From an uncultured Schlesneria sp. (GTDB lineage: Bacteria; Planctomycetota; Planctomycetia; Planctomycetales; Planctomycetaceae), in contig CAIULL010000281.1 in NCBI GenBank assembly GCA_903899985.1, positions 1 to 64,000 of the forward strand: a stretch of DNA of 64,000 bases. Reading direction: 5' to 3'. The number at the start of each line of letters is the position of its first letter. The stretch's first letter is position 1. This document shows, piece after piece, positions 54,321 to 62,720 of the stretch. Under the pieces are notes generated by a model. The model worked only from the letters and a program-made list of their open reading frames with translations, was not told where the DNA came from and did no database searches. A program made the translations under genes and the position numbers.

Positions 54321-55397
54321 TTACCTGGCAAATGTCGGCTTCAGCAGATCCAGCGTATAAATCGCGCTGGGAAGAACTTCACATTCGGCCCAGCAGCCTG
54401 GGCATTTTTTGACCCAGGTTCGTTGTTCGGTCGCAGCGATACTGTTCCAAATTTCTTTGAACGAATTCTGTCGCAGGTTGCCGACGACGCGACTGTTGAA
54501 CTGGCAGGTCGGCACATCTCCGTTGGGGAAGATCCGTAAATGAGCTTTCAACGCGACGCACTTCGGATTCGGTGTCCCCTGCTTTTTCAGCAGCCGGTTA
54601 CGAATCCCTTTCAGGTAGTAACGTTTTGCCATGCGTTCGCCGAACGGTAACGACTTGGCGTCCTGTTCGACTTCATTCAGCAGATCGCGAAGGTTGTCAT
54701 CGGTGAATTCGCCAAAAGTGGTGAACTGGCCGATTTCGGTCGGTGCGACGTCGACTTCTTTTTCCATGTTGTACGTGGCACTCATGTCGTAGGCCAGCAC
54801 GACATTATTATGAACACCGAACGGACGAAGCACTTCTCGTAATTGCTTGTAATGGTCCGCTCCTTCGGCATCGACGATGGTCTGGTTGACACCCAGCCGA
54901 AGCTTCAACTTCTTCTGATGCGGTGCCAGAGCACGGATCGTCTCCATCACCATGTTCCAGGCCTGGGTACTACCGCGAACATGATTGTGCTTGTCGCCGA
55001 CCCCATCAATTGAAACGAGCATCTGCAAGGGAACGCTGCGGTCTCGCTTTTCGCAGTACGAGACGACTCGGTCGGTCAGAAAGCCGTTCGTGGTGATATG
55101 CAGGACCAGTGGTTTCAATCGAGATTGGGCAATCTGGCCGATTTCTGGCAGATCACGGCGGACAAACGGTTCGCCCCCGGTCAATCGAATAGCGTCCATT
55201 TCGGGGAGTTGTGCGAAGATCCCATCGACCTCGTCGAGGGTCAGATCCCCTTTCGCCGGCATCTTCCAGGAATCACACATGATACATTTGGCGTTACAGC
55301 CAAACGTCACGGTATAGGTCAGGAATCTTGGCAGGTCTGTCTGGTCATTTCGATTTCGATAGACGCTACGCATAAACGAAAGAGTACGGTTCAGCAT
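54321..55397 (-). CDS. Radical SAM protein with SPASM-like C-terminus
   Basis: A 358-residue enzyme. The radical SAM iron-sulfur site is CNAKCIMC (C-x3-C-x2-C, about residues 34-41), followed by a GGEP SAM motif (RLTGGEPFVRRDL). The C-terminal domain has further Cys in CVALKAH, PTCQF and CPGCWAECE, typical of SPASM-type auxiliary cluster proteins that modify peptides or other substrates. It follows the glycosyltransferase gene by 31 bases on the same strand, so it is probably cotranscribed with it. Reaction unknown. A role in a surface glycolipid or cofactor pathway is a guess from context. Confidence 0.88.
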   Translation of the reverse strand: MLNRTLSFMRSVYRNRNDQTDLPRFLTYTVTFGCNAKCIMCDSWKMPAKGDLTLDEVDGIFAQLPEMDAIRLTGGEPFVRRDLPEIGQIAQSRLKPLVLHITTNGFLTDRVVSYCEKRDRSVPLQMLVSIDGVGDKHNHVRGSTQAWNMVMETIRALAPHQKKLKLRLGVNQTIVDAEGADHYKQLREVLRPFGVHNNVVLAYDMSATYNMEKEVDVAPTEIGQFTTFGEFTDDNLRDLLNEVEQDAKSLPFGERMAKRYYLKGIRNRLLKKQGTPNPKCVALKAHLRIFPNGDVPTCQFNSRVVGNLRQNSFKEIWNSIAATEQRTWVKKCPGCWAECEVLPSAIYTLDLLKPTFAR

Positions 55398-55428
55398 GAC
55401 GGGCTTTCGACTAGGAAACAGAATTCAT

Positions 55429-56532
55429 TCAAGCGACTCGTACGACCTCAGCAGACATCGTGTTGGTCGGAATTGGCAAATAACGACGAATCGCTTCCAG
55501 TGCGGCAGAATTTCCAATCACTTGAGCAGGATCAATCCGCTCACGAATTTCCGGAACCTGTTCGAGGAATTGCCTGAGGTGCTCATCGGTCAACGACGCG
55601 GCATCGTGGCCAACACCGTAGCCCGTTTGGGAAAGGAAATGAGCGTTGACCGATTGCTCAAAGTTTCCTTCTTCTGGGATCGCCATGACCGGCTTTTTCA
55701 ACGACAGGGCCTCGCCCACCAGTTGGTTTCCTGCGTTGGAGATCAACGCATGGCAATTGATCAGGTCGTCAAGAAATCCTGTTTCATTCACTTCGAAATA
55801 TCGTAAGTTTCCCTCACGTGGAAGCTCACCCAAGCCATAAATGGAGACATCACGTCCACAGCGACGCAGGGCATCCATTAAACGGGGTGGGGCGAATCGA
55901 CGGAGGTAAACCAGCAGGTGCCGCTCATCGTGTGGATTCGCCTGTTGCAATTCCCGCCGCAACATGACACCGACTGATGTCACGTTTCCGCATCCACGAC
56001 GAAGGGGTGGATTGAAAAACGATGAAACGATCGTTTCACGTTGGCCGCTGTAGAACAGGTTGATCGACAACGCGATCGATTGGGCTTTGAGCCAGAGTGG
56101 CAAGGGAAGCGATGACAGATCGAACGACGTAAGAAAGTGCTGATGATCGAAACTCAGGAATGGCAGACCCAATCGCTTGGCCGCACGGGGGAGTGCCGGT
56201 TCAAAATCTGTGATGATTAAATCGGGCTGCTCATCTCGCAGCATTTGCTCCATCGAATCGACCAGTTCGGGAAGCCGCCTGAGATAGGGGATGCTTTGGC
56301 GAATCGAACTGAAATAGCTGACTCGACGTCCGTTGTAGCAAAACTGCAATCCCGGAATACGCCTGACTTCAACATCGTCTGAGTCGTGATAGATGTCGTC
56401 CAGAAACTCGAACGCCACATGTGGTGCAAGCAGCACCACTTCGTGTTCCTGTCTTAATTCTTCGACGACAGTTCGGACGCGAGTCGCATGCCCACGCCCT
56501 TCTCCGGCCACGCTGTAGAAGATCCTGCCCAT
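55429..56532 (-). CDS. Glycosyltransferase (MJ1255/GT-B family)
   Basis: A 367-residue GT-B glycosyltransferase of the MJ1255 / VC2487 group (MurG-like fold). The N-terminal loop SVAGEGRGHATR binds the acceptor side. The C-terminal donor site is seen in ISNAGNQLVGEALSLKKPVM and the following PEEGNFEQSVNAHFL. No membrane helix, so it is cytosolic or peripherally bound. Donor and acceptor unknown. It lies between an LpxH-like hydrolase (upstream, 157 bases) and a radical SAM gene (downstream, 31 bases), all on the same strand. Confidence 0.85.
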   Translation of the reverse strand: MGRIFYSVAGEGRGHATRVRTVVEELRQEHEVVLLAPHVAFEFLDDIYHDSDDVEVRRIPGLQFCYNGRRVSYFSSIRQSIPYLRRLPELVDSMEQMLRDEQPDLIITDFEPALPRAAKRLGLPFLSFDHQHFLTSFDLSSLPLPLWLKAQSIALSINLFYSGQRETIVSSFFNPPLRRGCGNVTSVGVMLRRELQQANPHDERHLLVYLRRFAPPRLMDALRRCGRDVSIYGLGELPREGNLRYFEVNETGFLDDLINCHALISNAGNQLVGEALSLKKPVMAIPEEGNFEQSVNAHFLSQTGYGVGHDAASLTDEHLRQFLEQVPEIRERIDPAQVIGNSAALEAIRRYLPIPTNTMSAEVVRVA

Positions 56533-56663
56533 GATCGACTTCCTATCCTAGCGAGGTTATTTCACCCTGAATTCCATCATTTTAAACTCAGTCTGATTGA
56601 TGGAACCACCTACTGATCATCATAAAACATAAAATGAAAACGGGATTGGCAATTGTACTTTTT

Positions 56664-56687
56664 CGAGCAGCTTCAGCTGCTTTTTTT
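56664..56687 (+). terminator. Small hairpin with T-run
   Basis: AGCAGC-TTCA-GCTGCT (56666-56681) followed by TTTTTT reads as a plus-strand intrinsic terminator, but the flanking genes are on the minus strand. It may stop antisense transcription. On the minus strand the stem comes after an A-run and could still slow polymerase. Confidence 0.45.
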
Positions 56688-56689
56688 GA

Positions 56690-57619
56690 CTATCGAAGTA
56701 ATCCCGCAAGATTCGCAGGAGTGAGCGTGTTGTGTGACTTCATCCGTTGATCGGCAGGAGTGCGAACCGTTGCGGCAACGTGTTCGACGATTGGCGTGTT
56801 CTCACATAATGCGGCCATTTCCAACGATCTTTCCCGAACGCGAACAGGCAACTCGGTACTGTCATGGGACCAGTCCACCAGCTCCAGTTCGCCAGTTTCA
56901 TGTTCAACCAGCGCAGTACAGTGTTCGACCCAATCCCCGGTATTGCAGTATGTGATGTCTCCGAGATTATCAATCCGGGGAACGTGGATATGTCCGCAGA
57001 TCACTCCATCACATTCCAGCTCTTTTGCATGACAGACAAGTCGCTCTTCAAAATCGCTGATGAATTGAACCGCTTGCTTGGCCCACACCTTCACATATGT
57101 GCTGAACCGCCAGTCTTTCAATTTGAAGCAGCGACGGACTTGATTGATCATGCCATTAGCACAAACCAGCAGGTCATAGGCAAACGCCCCGACGACCGAC
57201 AACCATTTCGCGCCACGTTCGACGTCGTCAAACTGGTCGCCGTGCAGCACAACAAACCGCCTGCCATCGGCCGTTCGATGAATAAATTGATCCGCGACGG
57301 TGACCAGACCAAAGTCGTGTAAATAATCGCGAAGGAATTCGTCATGGTTACCAGGAGCATAAAAAACTTGAGTCCCCTGCGAGGCCAACTGGACCAGCCG
57401 CTGAAGAATCCGCACGTAAACCTGCTGCCAATGCCAACGCCTGGAAAGTCGCCAACCGTCGATAAAATCACCAACGATATAGATTTGTTCTGGCTGTACT
57501 TGTTCGAGAAATGCCAGGAACTTTTCAGCCTGGGCATATCGACAGCCAAGATGGACGTCACTGACGAAGAGGGTCCGGAAGCAACGTCTTGTCGCTCCTC
57601 GCGGATGTTGAGCAGGCAT
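56690..57619 (-). CDS. LpxH-like metallophosphoesterase
   Basis: A 309-residue calcineurin-like phosphoesterase similar to UDP-2,3-diacylglucosamine hydrolase. Metal-site motifs in order are VSDVHLG, GDFIDGW, APGNHDEF, VLHGDQFDD and CGHIHVP. LpxH of Proteobacteria usually has Arg where this protein has His in GNHD, so it is closer to the LpxH-like group and the exact substrate is uncertain. It is the first gene of a three-gene row with a GT-B glycosyltransferase and a radical SAM protein, which suits lipid A or surface glycolipid metabolism. AAAGGA precedes the ATG by nine bases. Confidence 0.85.
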   Translation of the reverse strand: MPAQHPRGATRRCFRTLFVSDVHLGCRYAQAEKFLAFLEQVQPEQIYIVGDFIDGWRLSRRWHWQQVYVRILQRLVQLASQGTQVFYAPGNHDEFLRDYLHDFGLVTVADQFIHRTADGRRFVVLHGDQFDDVERGAKWLSVVGAFAYDLLVCANGMINQVRRCFKLKDWRFSTYVKVWAKQAVQFISDFEERLVCHAKELECDGVICGHIHVPRIDNLGDITYCNTGDWVEHCTALVEHETGELELVDWSHDSTELPVRVRERSLEMAALCENTPIVEHVAATVRTPADQRMKSHNTLTPANLAGLLR

Positions 57620-57982
57620 GGGGAGTGTCCTTTCTCACGGCCTGAAGTTACGAAGCAAGCCGGAGTCGTTAAAGTTAGGACTCCCTTCGCAACAGTTTCC
57701 TGACGGTAATGATAGGAAGAGTTATTTAGCTGTGATGAATAGTTGGTTAAGAAATTGGGAAGAAAGATTTTCGTCTGTCGAGCAAAGCATTTATGTCGAA
57801 AGTAACACCCGATTTTTGGTATTGACGGTCCGGAGACGTGAATCGACGACGCAACAATGTCGTCAAGTAAAGAGGTAGCGCAGGCTTCCAGGCTCGACGC
57901 ATGATTTCCATCTGCGGATGGAAGCCACTGCGACGGCTTACGAAGACGCCACAAGCACTCGGCAACCATTCGTTACGAGCTT
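57620..57982. other. Intergenic region upstream of the LpxH-like gene
   Basis: About 360 bases without a supported gene. A long minus-strand frame through this region (to 57969) is antisense and frame-shadowed and has no coding character. Promoter of the LpxH-like operon is expected here. Confidence 0.35.
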
Positions 57983-58019
57983 AAGCCAGGCTCATCACTC
58001 ACAGTCATGAGCCTGGCTT
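57983..58019 (-). terminator. Hairpin after the zinc-ribbon membrane protein gene
   Basis: AAGCCAGGCTCAT (57983-57995) and ATGAGCCTGGCTT (58007-58019) form a perfect 13-base-pair stem with an 11-base loop. It is 90 bases past the stop of the 58110-60527 gene in its direction of transcription. The U tract is poor, so rho may assist. Confidence 0.6.
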
Positions 58020-58109
58020 CATTGGCCCGACGTGAATTCTCAGCATTTCGCGACGGTGCACAAACCGTTGGACTCCATTGGATTCGCCCGTGAACAAACC
58101 CTCGCAACA

Positions 58110-60527
58110 TTATTGTTGCTGAAGTGGAACTTGCTGTTGCTGCAAACCCGGTTTTGTTTCAGCGGTCGGCAGCGGGACATTTTCAAAACGAAATGTGACC
58201 TTATGTTCTTTCAAATCAGAATAAAGCTTGAATGCGATTTCGAATTCCTCGGGAAACTTGCCGTCGGGCTGATTGGCGTAGATCCGCTGGATCGTTGCTC
58301 CTTTTTCAACTTCGGTGAAACTGAGAACGTCACCCGGCGTCCCTCGAACCCTGCCCAGAGCGAAATCTTCGCCGCACTGAAGTTTCAAAGTTTGAGGGAT
58401 GGCATCTTTAGGACCTCTGATCAACTTCACCCCCCCGGCTTTGAATTCCGGATCATTCAATGGTGTTTTTGCCCTTTGAGGGACGTTTTCAATTGTCAGT
58501 TCCTGCGATTTTCCGGCAGTCAGGATTTTGAACGATCCCTCAAGAACGTCGATTTTTGTCGGCAGATTTGACGGTGCGTCAACAGCCAATCTCACACGAA
58601 GAGTTTCCGGCGGATGCTCACCCGGCAGGCTATTGTCCTCATCGAATGCCAGGAATGTCTTCTGGGCGTCGATACCACCAGGGAGCGTCCGCTTCGACTT
58701 TTTGAGAGAACTGCTTCCGATTGTTAATGTTTTAGAAGTGATTCCTGTCGCTGCGCAGATTGATTCCAGGTCATCGCCGGTTACATCAATCAGAATTTCG
58801 ATGGTCTCCGTGACCTTTCCATCGGGTGTCGGTACCGCAGGCAATGTGCTCCATGCCGATTTTGCGGTCAGCGTCAGCCCTTCAGGTAATCCTTCGACCG
58901 TCGAAGCTTCAACGGATTCGGTTTCTCCCGGCAGCGAATTCGTGACGGCGGACTTAGCAGCCTGATTCAGGGGAATGGAACCCGGGCTGCCGCCAAAATT
59001 CGGAGGGGCACCCATCGGTCGTCCACCGGGTAATCCGGCGAAGCCACCCGTCATCGCCATCATCATCACGATGGCTGGCAATTGTTCTAACTTTTGCTGA
59101 GCGGAATCGGGAATGTTTGTCGTCAATTTTACGACGTGACTTCGCTCTTCGATTTTGAGGTTCGCAAGCAACATTTCGCCAAGTTCGCCAATAAGCGGAG
59201 GTGCCGCCGCCTTGAATCCTTCAAACATCGTTCGAACATCAGCAATTTGTTTTTCCATCACCTCTTTGGTTTTTTTGGCCCCTTCGTCCGTACCGCTCAC
59301 CGAGGAAACCTGCAAATCAATGCCCCCTTTGACGGTCAACCCGAAGCTGCCTGACTGAAAGGCAAAATTTTTATTAGCTAAGATCATGGAAACGACAAGG
59401 CCAGGAAGCTCGGTACCCGCATCATCCGCGCTCTTAACCATGCTGTCGAGGTTGGTCGGGACAGCCGCGGCGACCACGAGATGCGGCTGATGATCGACAG
59501 TACTCCATTCTTTTCGCGGCACGACCGTCTCACCGCGATCCATCGTTTCGAAAAGTTCCTTGGTCGTGCCGACAATCAGAGTCGTCGAATCGGCCACCCA
59601 TCCCCCAACTGCAGGACTCGTCGGAGAAATCGAAGGAACTTCAAAATAGCTCTTGCCATTTCTCTCTTGCATTTTGGAATTGGGCGCTTGCCCCAGCAAT
59701 TTCGCGTCAATTGGTTTTTTTGTTTTTAATACAAAAACATAACGGACTGCAGGAAAGTTCATGGCATTAAACGGAATTGGAGGTCCTGCTGGCGGGATAC
59801 TCAAAGGATTTTGCAATTTGTCATTTTCGAGCTTATGTTTGACCAGGGATCCAGAAAAATCGACGACACCAAGCGAGAGACTCTCAATGTCACTCGGCTT
59901 CATTCCCGATTTTGTCTCGAATTCCGTCTGCCAGGTCGCCACCGATGGATTGCTTAGCGGCTCTTTTAAGAGCGGAGCCTGCCAGATACTCGCGATCTTC
60001 GCGTGAATCAGAATATCCGTATCCGCAGGCATCCAGCGCAAACCGAGCACTTTTTCTGCAGGCGAGACTTGCGGGGGAGTTGGTGGTGGTGCGGGTGCAG
60101 CTTGAACTGGGGGCGCGGCCGCCATTTGCGGCATGGCCTGCGGCTGCATGGCCGGTGGCGCGGGCAATGGTTTACTATTGAAGATCCCGGAAAAAAATAA
60201 CCCGCCTCCCACAAGTGCGAGCAATCCGACCACACCGCCGATGATCGCAGGCAGGTTTGAACCGCCGCCCGACGAACCACCCTTCTTCGCCCCTTTTTTG
60301 GCTCCCTTTGACGCCGCCGCACCGCCAGCAGAGGGCTTTTTGCCCGCCCCCCGCTTTGGCTCATCCTCGATTTCATCGTCTTCAAATACTTCGTCGTCGT
60401 CCGGTGCCTCGGGGGTGAAAACTTCAGTACATTTCGGGCAGCGGATTTTTTTGCCAAGCTTGCTGCTGTCCGCAAGATTCAGTTTCGCCAGACACGAAGG
60501 ACATTCGACGGAGATTTTACCGGCCAT
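58110..60527 (-). CDS. Membrane-anchored protein with MJ0042-type zinc ribbon
   Basis: An 805-residue protein. The N-terminus has two CxxC pairs (VECPSC and IRCPKC, about 20 residues apart), an MJ0042-type zinc ribbon. A Glu/Asp-rich then Lys/Gly-rich linker and one membrane helix (IIGGVVGLLALVGGGLFFSG, about residues 96-115) lead through a Pro/Ala-rich spacer into a large extracytoplasmic domain ending in a poly-Gln-rich tail. Planctomycetes have many such proteins. No function is assigned. ATG 60527 is preferred to GTG 60539. It starts 30 bases after trpC and may share its transcript. Confidence 0.75.
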   Translation of the reverse strand: MAGKISVECPSCLAKLNLADSSKLGKKIRCPKCTEVFTPEAPDDDEVFEDDEIEDEPKRGAGKKPSAGGAAASKGAKKGAKKGGSSGGGSNLPAIIGGVVGLLALVGGGLFFSGIFNSKPLPAPPAMQPQAMPQMAAAPPVQAAPAPPPTPPQVSPAEKVLGLRWMPADTDILIHAKIASIWQAPLLKEPLSNPSVATWQTEFETKSGMKPSDIESLSLGVVDFSGSLVKHKLENDKLQNPLSIPPAGPPIPFNAMNFPAVRYVFVLKTKKPIDAKLLGQAPNSKMQERNGKSYFEVPSISPTSPAVGGWVADSTTLIVGTTKELFETMDRGETVVPRKEWSTVDHQPHLVVAAAVPTNLDSMVKSADDAGTELPGLVVSMILANKNFAFQSGSFGLTVKGGIDLQVSSVSGTDEGAKKTKEVMEKQIADVRTMFEGFKAAAPPLIGELGEMLLANLKIEERSHVVKLTTNIPDSAQQKLEQLPAIVMMMAMTGGFAGLPGGRPMGAPPNFGGSPGSIPLNQAAKSAVTNSLPGETESVEASTVEGLPEGLTLTAKSAWSTLPAVPTPDGKVTETIEILIDVTGDDLESICAATGITSKTLTIGSSSLKKSKRTLPGGIDAQKTFLAFDEDNSLPGEHPPETLRVRLAVDAPSNLPTKIDVLEGSFKILTAGKSQELTIENVPQRAKTPLNDPEFKAGGVKLIRGPKDAIPQTLKLQCGEDFALGRVRGTPGDVLSFTEVEKGATIQRIYANQPDGKFPEEFEIAFKLYSDLKEHKVTFRFENVPLPTAETKPGLQQQQVPLQQQ

Positions 60528-60557
60528 GAAATCGTCCACTATGAGAAAAACGAAGTA

Positions 60558-61355
60558 CTAACGTCCCATTAATTCGTCGACAGCCTGACCAATCTCTGGC
60601 GAACGCATCAACGTTTCGCCCACCAGAATCGCCCGGGCACCCCCTGCTTTGACTCGATCAATATCCGCGCGAGTTTTAATCCCGCTTTCACTGACGAGTA
60701 TCGTCGTCGAGGGAACTTGTCTCGCCAACCGAACCGTGTGTTCGAGATCGACAACAAATGATCGCAAGTCGCGATTATTGATCCCCATCAGGGCGGGTTC
60801 AAGTTTCAGCACGCGATCCAGATTTTCGACGTCGTAAAGCTCAATCAGCGATTCCATTCCAAGCTCAGATGCGTAGAAATACAGGTCACGCAGATGGCAA
60901 TCGTCCAGACATTCGGCAATCAGCAGGATGCAATCAGCTCCCGCCGCTCTGGCTTCGAGAACCTGATAACGATCGATGATAAAATCTTTTCGCAGGACCG
61001 GGATGCGAACCGACTGGCGAACCGCTCGCAAGTAATCGAGATGTCCGAGAAAAAAATGTTCGTCCGTCAGGACACTCAAACACGATGCACCGTGCAGTTC
61101 GTACGTTTTGGCAATCTGAACCGGGTCAAAATCGGCGCGAATGATTCCCGCCGATGGCGAACCTTTTTTCACTTCGGCAATCAGACCGATATCCGGAGCC
61201 GAACGTAATGCCGAAACAAAATCTCGCACTGGCGGAGCGGCACACACCTGGCCCAGCAAACTGGCTTCCGGGCGCAAGCGCTTTGCTTCCTCGACCTCGA
61301 AGCGTTTGCGGTCGATGATTTTTGAAAGAATGTTCGGAACGGCTTGAAGAGTCAT
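60558..61355 (-). CDS. trpC: Indole-3-glycerol phosphate synthase
   Basis: A 265-residue TIM barrel of normal length. It closes the indole ring in tryptophan synthesis (CdRP to indole-3-glycerol phosphate, CO2 and water). Signature motifs are IAEVKKGSPSAGII (catalytic Lys and Ser), LRKDFIID (catalytic Lys), GINNRDLRSF, VSESGI and ILVGETLMRS (phosphate binding). Other trp genes are not in the window. It leads a possible two-gene unit with the zinc-ribbon protein. Confidence 0.96.
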   Translation of the reverse strand: MTLQAVPNILSKIIDRKRFEVEEAKRLRPEASLLGQVCAAPPVRDFVSALRSAPDIGLIAEVKKGSPSAGIIRADFDPVQIAKTYELHGASCLSVLTDEHFFLGHLDYLRAVRQSVRIPVLRKDFIIDRYQVLEARAAGADCILLIAECLDDCHLRDLYFYASELGMESLIELYDVENLDRVLKLEPALMGINNRDLRSFVVDLEHTVRLARQVPSTTILVSESGIKTRADIDRVKAGGARAILVGETLMRSPEIGQAVDELMGR

Positions 61356-61494
61356 GGATCAGCTGAATTTTTGAGTCAAGAAGGATAATGTACACAATCT
61401 TACAGCTGTGGTCTGACTTGATAAAGCCACTTGTGAACCGCCTCTCAGGTCGGTAGCCTCGCCGAAAACTTTTTTTCCTCGTACTCATAAAGTC

Positions 61495-62472
61495 ATGCCC
61501 GAGACACCACCACCAACGTCACCGCCATCGAAGAAAACGAGTTCGCTCAGCCTGTCCGAAATGATGCGGATCATGGACGTGGCGACTGAGATGCGTAATC
61601 AGCGAGAGACCGTTGAGAAAGAATTCGCCGTTGATGAAACAAAACGCTTACTTCGTGAAAAGCTGCTGCAAACAACAGCCATCACGGGTGAGCGAGTGAC
61701 TGAAGCGGAAGTTGATGCGGCGATCGAGGCTTATTTCAGCACGCTGTACACATACCACGAGCCGAAGGGGAGCCTGCCTCTCTTGCTCGCTCATCTTTAT
61801 GTGCGACGGGGCCATCTGGCAATCGTCGCACTTCTCGCGGTAACGATACTCGTCACCGGCTGGTGGACCATGCACATCGCCACGACGAAGTTCTCGCGGA
61901 CGGCTCGTTCGAACCGAAAAGCAAGTCGAATTGAAAGTGCCATCAGTTCAGACCTGATGCGCGCTCGTGCGCTCAACAAAGACACGACAGTCAGCGAGGA
62001 ATTAGATCGCTGGCAAGATCAGACCAAACTGGCCCGCGAGCAGCTTGATACCGAAACACTCGACAAAATCAAAAATCAACTGGCGGAACTGCTGACGCAA
62101 CTTGACGACGCATACGAAGTCCGCATCCTCGCCGACCCCAATGAAAAGTCCGGGTTCACCCGGTATTTCGAAGACGAAAATGGGAGGCGACCGGCGTATT
62201 ACCTGATCGTGTACGCAAAAAACGAAAAAGGGCAACTCGTCCGCCGCACAATTGAGAACGCGGAAACCCGCCAGTCGGTGAAAGTGGATCGCTGGGCAGA
62301 ACAGGTCCCTAAGGATGTCTACGATCGTATTGCCGAGGACAAGAAATCCGACGGAATCCTTAATGAAACACTGTTTGCCGTCAAAGAACGGGGAAAGCCC
62401 AACGAAGAAATTCGACTGGACGACGGTCAAGGAAAACCAGTTTCACGCATGGCCCAACTGGCAGCCTGGTGA
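61495..62472 (+). CDS. DUF6384 family membrane protein
   Basis: A 325-residue protein. The N-terminal cytosolic part (about 20-90) has the family motif LSLSEMMRIMDVATEMRNQR and an EAEVDAAIEAYFSTLYTY stretch. A single membrane helix (about 101-122, HLAIVALLAVTILVTGWW) precedes a helical region with coiled-coil character and a beta-rich C-terminal domain. DUF6384 has no assigned role. It is divergent from trpC and monocistronic. Confidence 0.82.
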   Translation: MPETPPPTSPPSKKTSSLSLSEMMRIMDVATEMRNQRETVEKEFAVDETKRLLREKLLQTTAITGERVTEAEVDAAIEAYFSTLYTYHEPKGSLPLLLAHLYVRRGHLAIVALLAVTILVTGWWTMHIATTKFSRTARSNRKASRIESAISSDLMRARALNKDTTVSEELDRWQDQTKLAREQLDTETLDKIKNQLAELLTQLDDAYEVRILADPNEKSGFTRYFEDENGRRPAYYLIVYAKNEKGQLVRRTIENAETRQSVKVDRWAEQVPKDVYDRIAEDKKSDGILNETLFAVKERGKPNEEIRLDDGQGKPVSRMAQLAAW

Positions 62473-62529
62473 GGCTCTCACGACGCGAAATTGTAATCAC
62501 ATTAAATCGGGGGCATTCAAATCAATCAG

Positions 62530-62696
62530 GTGCCACCGTATTACCGTCGTCGGTCAAGCAGTGCTCGTTAACCGACCGACCGAAATGATTCTGCCAAGTT
62601 GATCGGCCAGTGCGCGACAATCTTCGGTCACGCAGTGCTCAATGGCCCGTCGGTAGAAAAAACGCTGTGCCCGAAACGACTCCGATGCGGTGGCAC
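62530..62696. repeat. Dispersed REP-like element with hairpins, diverged copy 2
   Basis: Bounded by GTGCCAC (62530-62536) and GTGGCAC (62690-62696), with internal ACCGTCGTCGGT, CAGTGCTC twice, and ACTCCGATGCGGTGGCAC near the end. These blocks match copy 1 at 36253-36349, but this copy is longer and partly duplicated. It fills the convergent gap between the DUF6384 and sthA genes. Confidence 0.6.
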
Positions 62697-62720
62697 AAAT
62701 CCCCAATTTTTTCTGCACGT

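Noticed and set aside
57148-57969. 273-residue minus-strand ORF
   Set aside because: It overlaps the LpxH-like gene in another frame; its translation has no family pattern, while the other frame has all phosphoesterase motifs.
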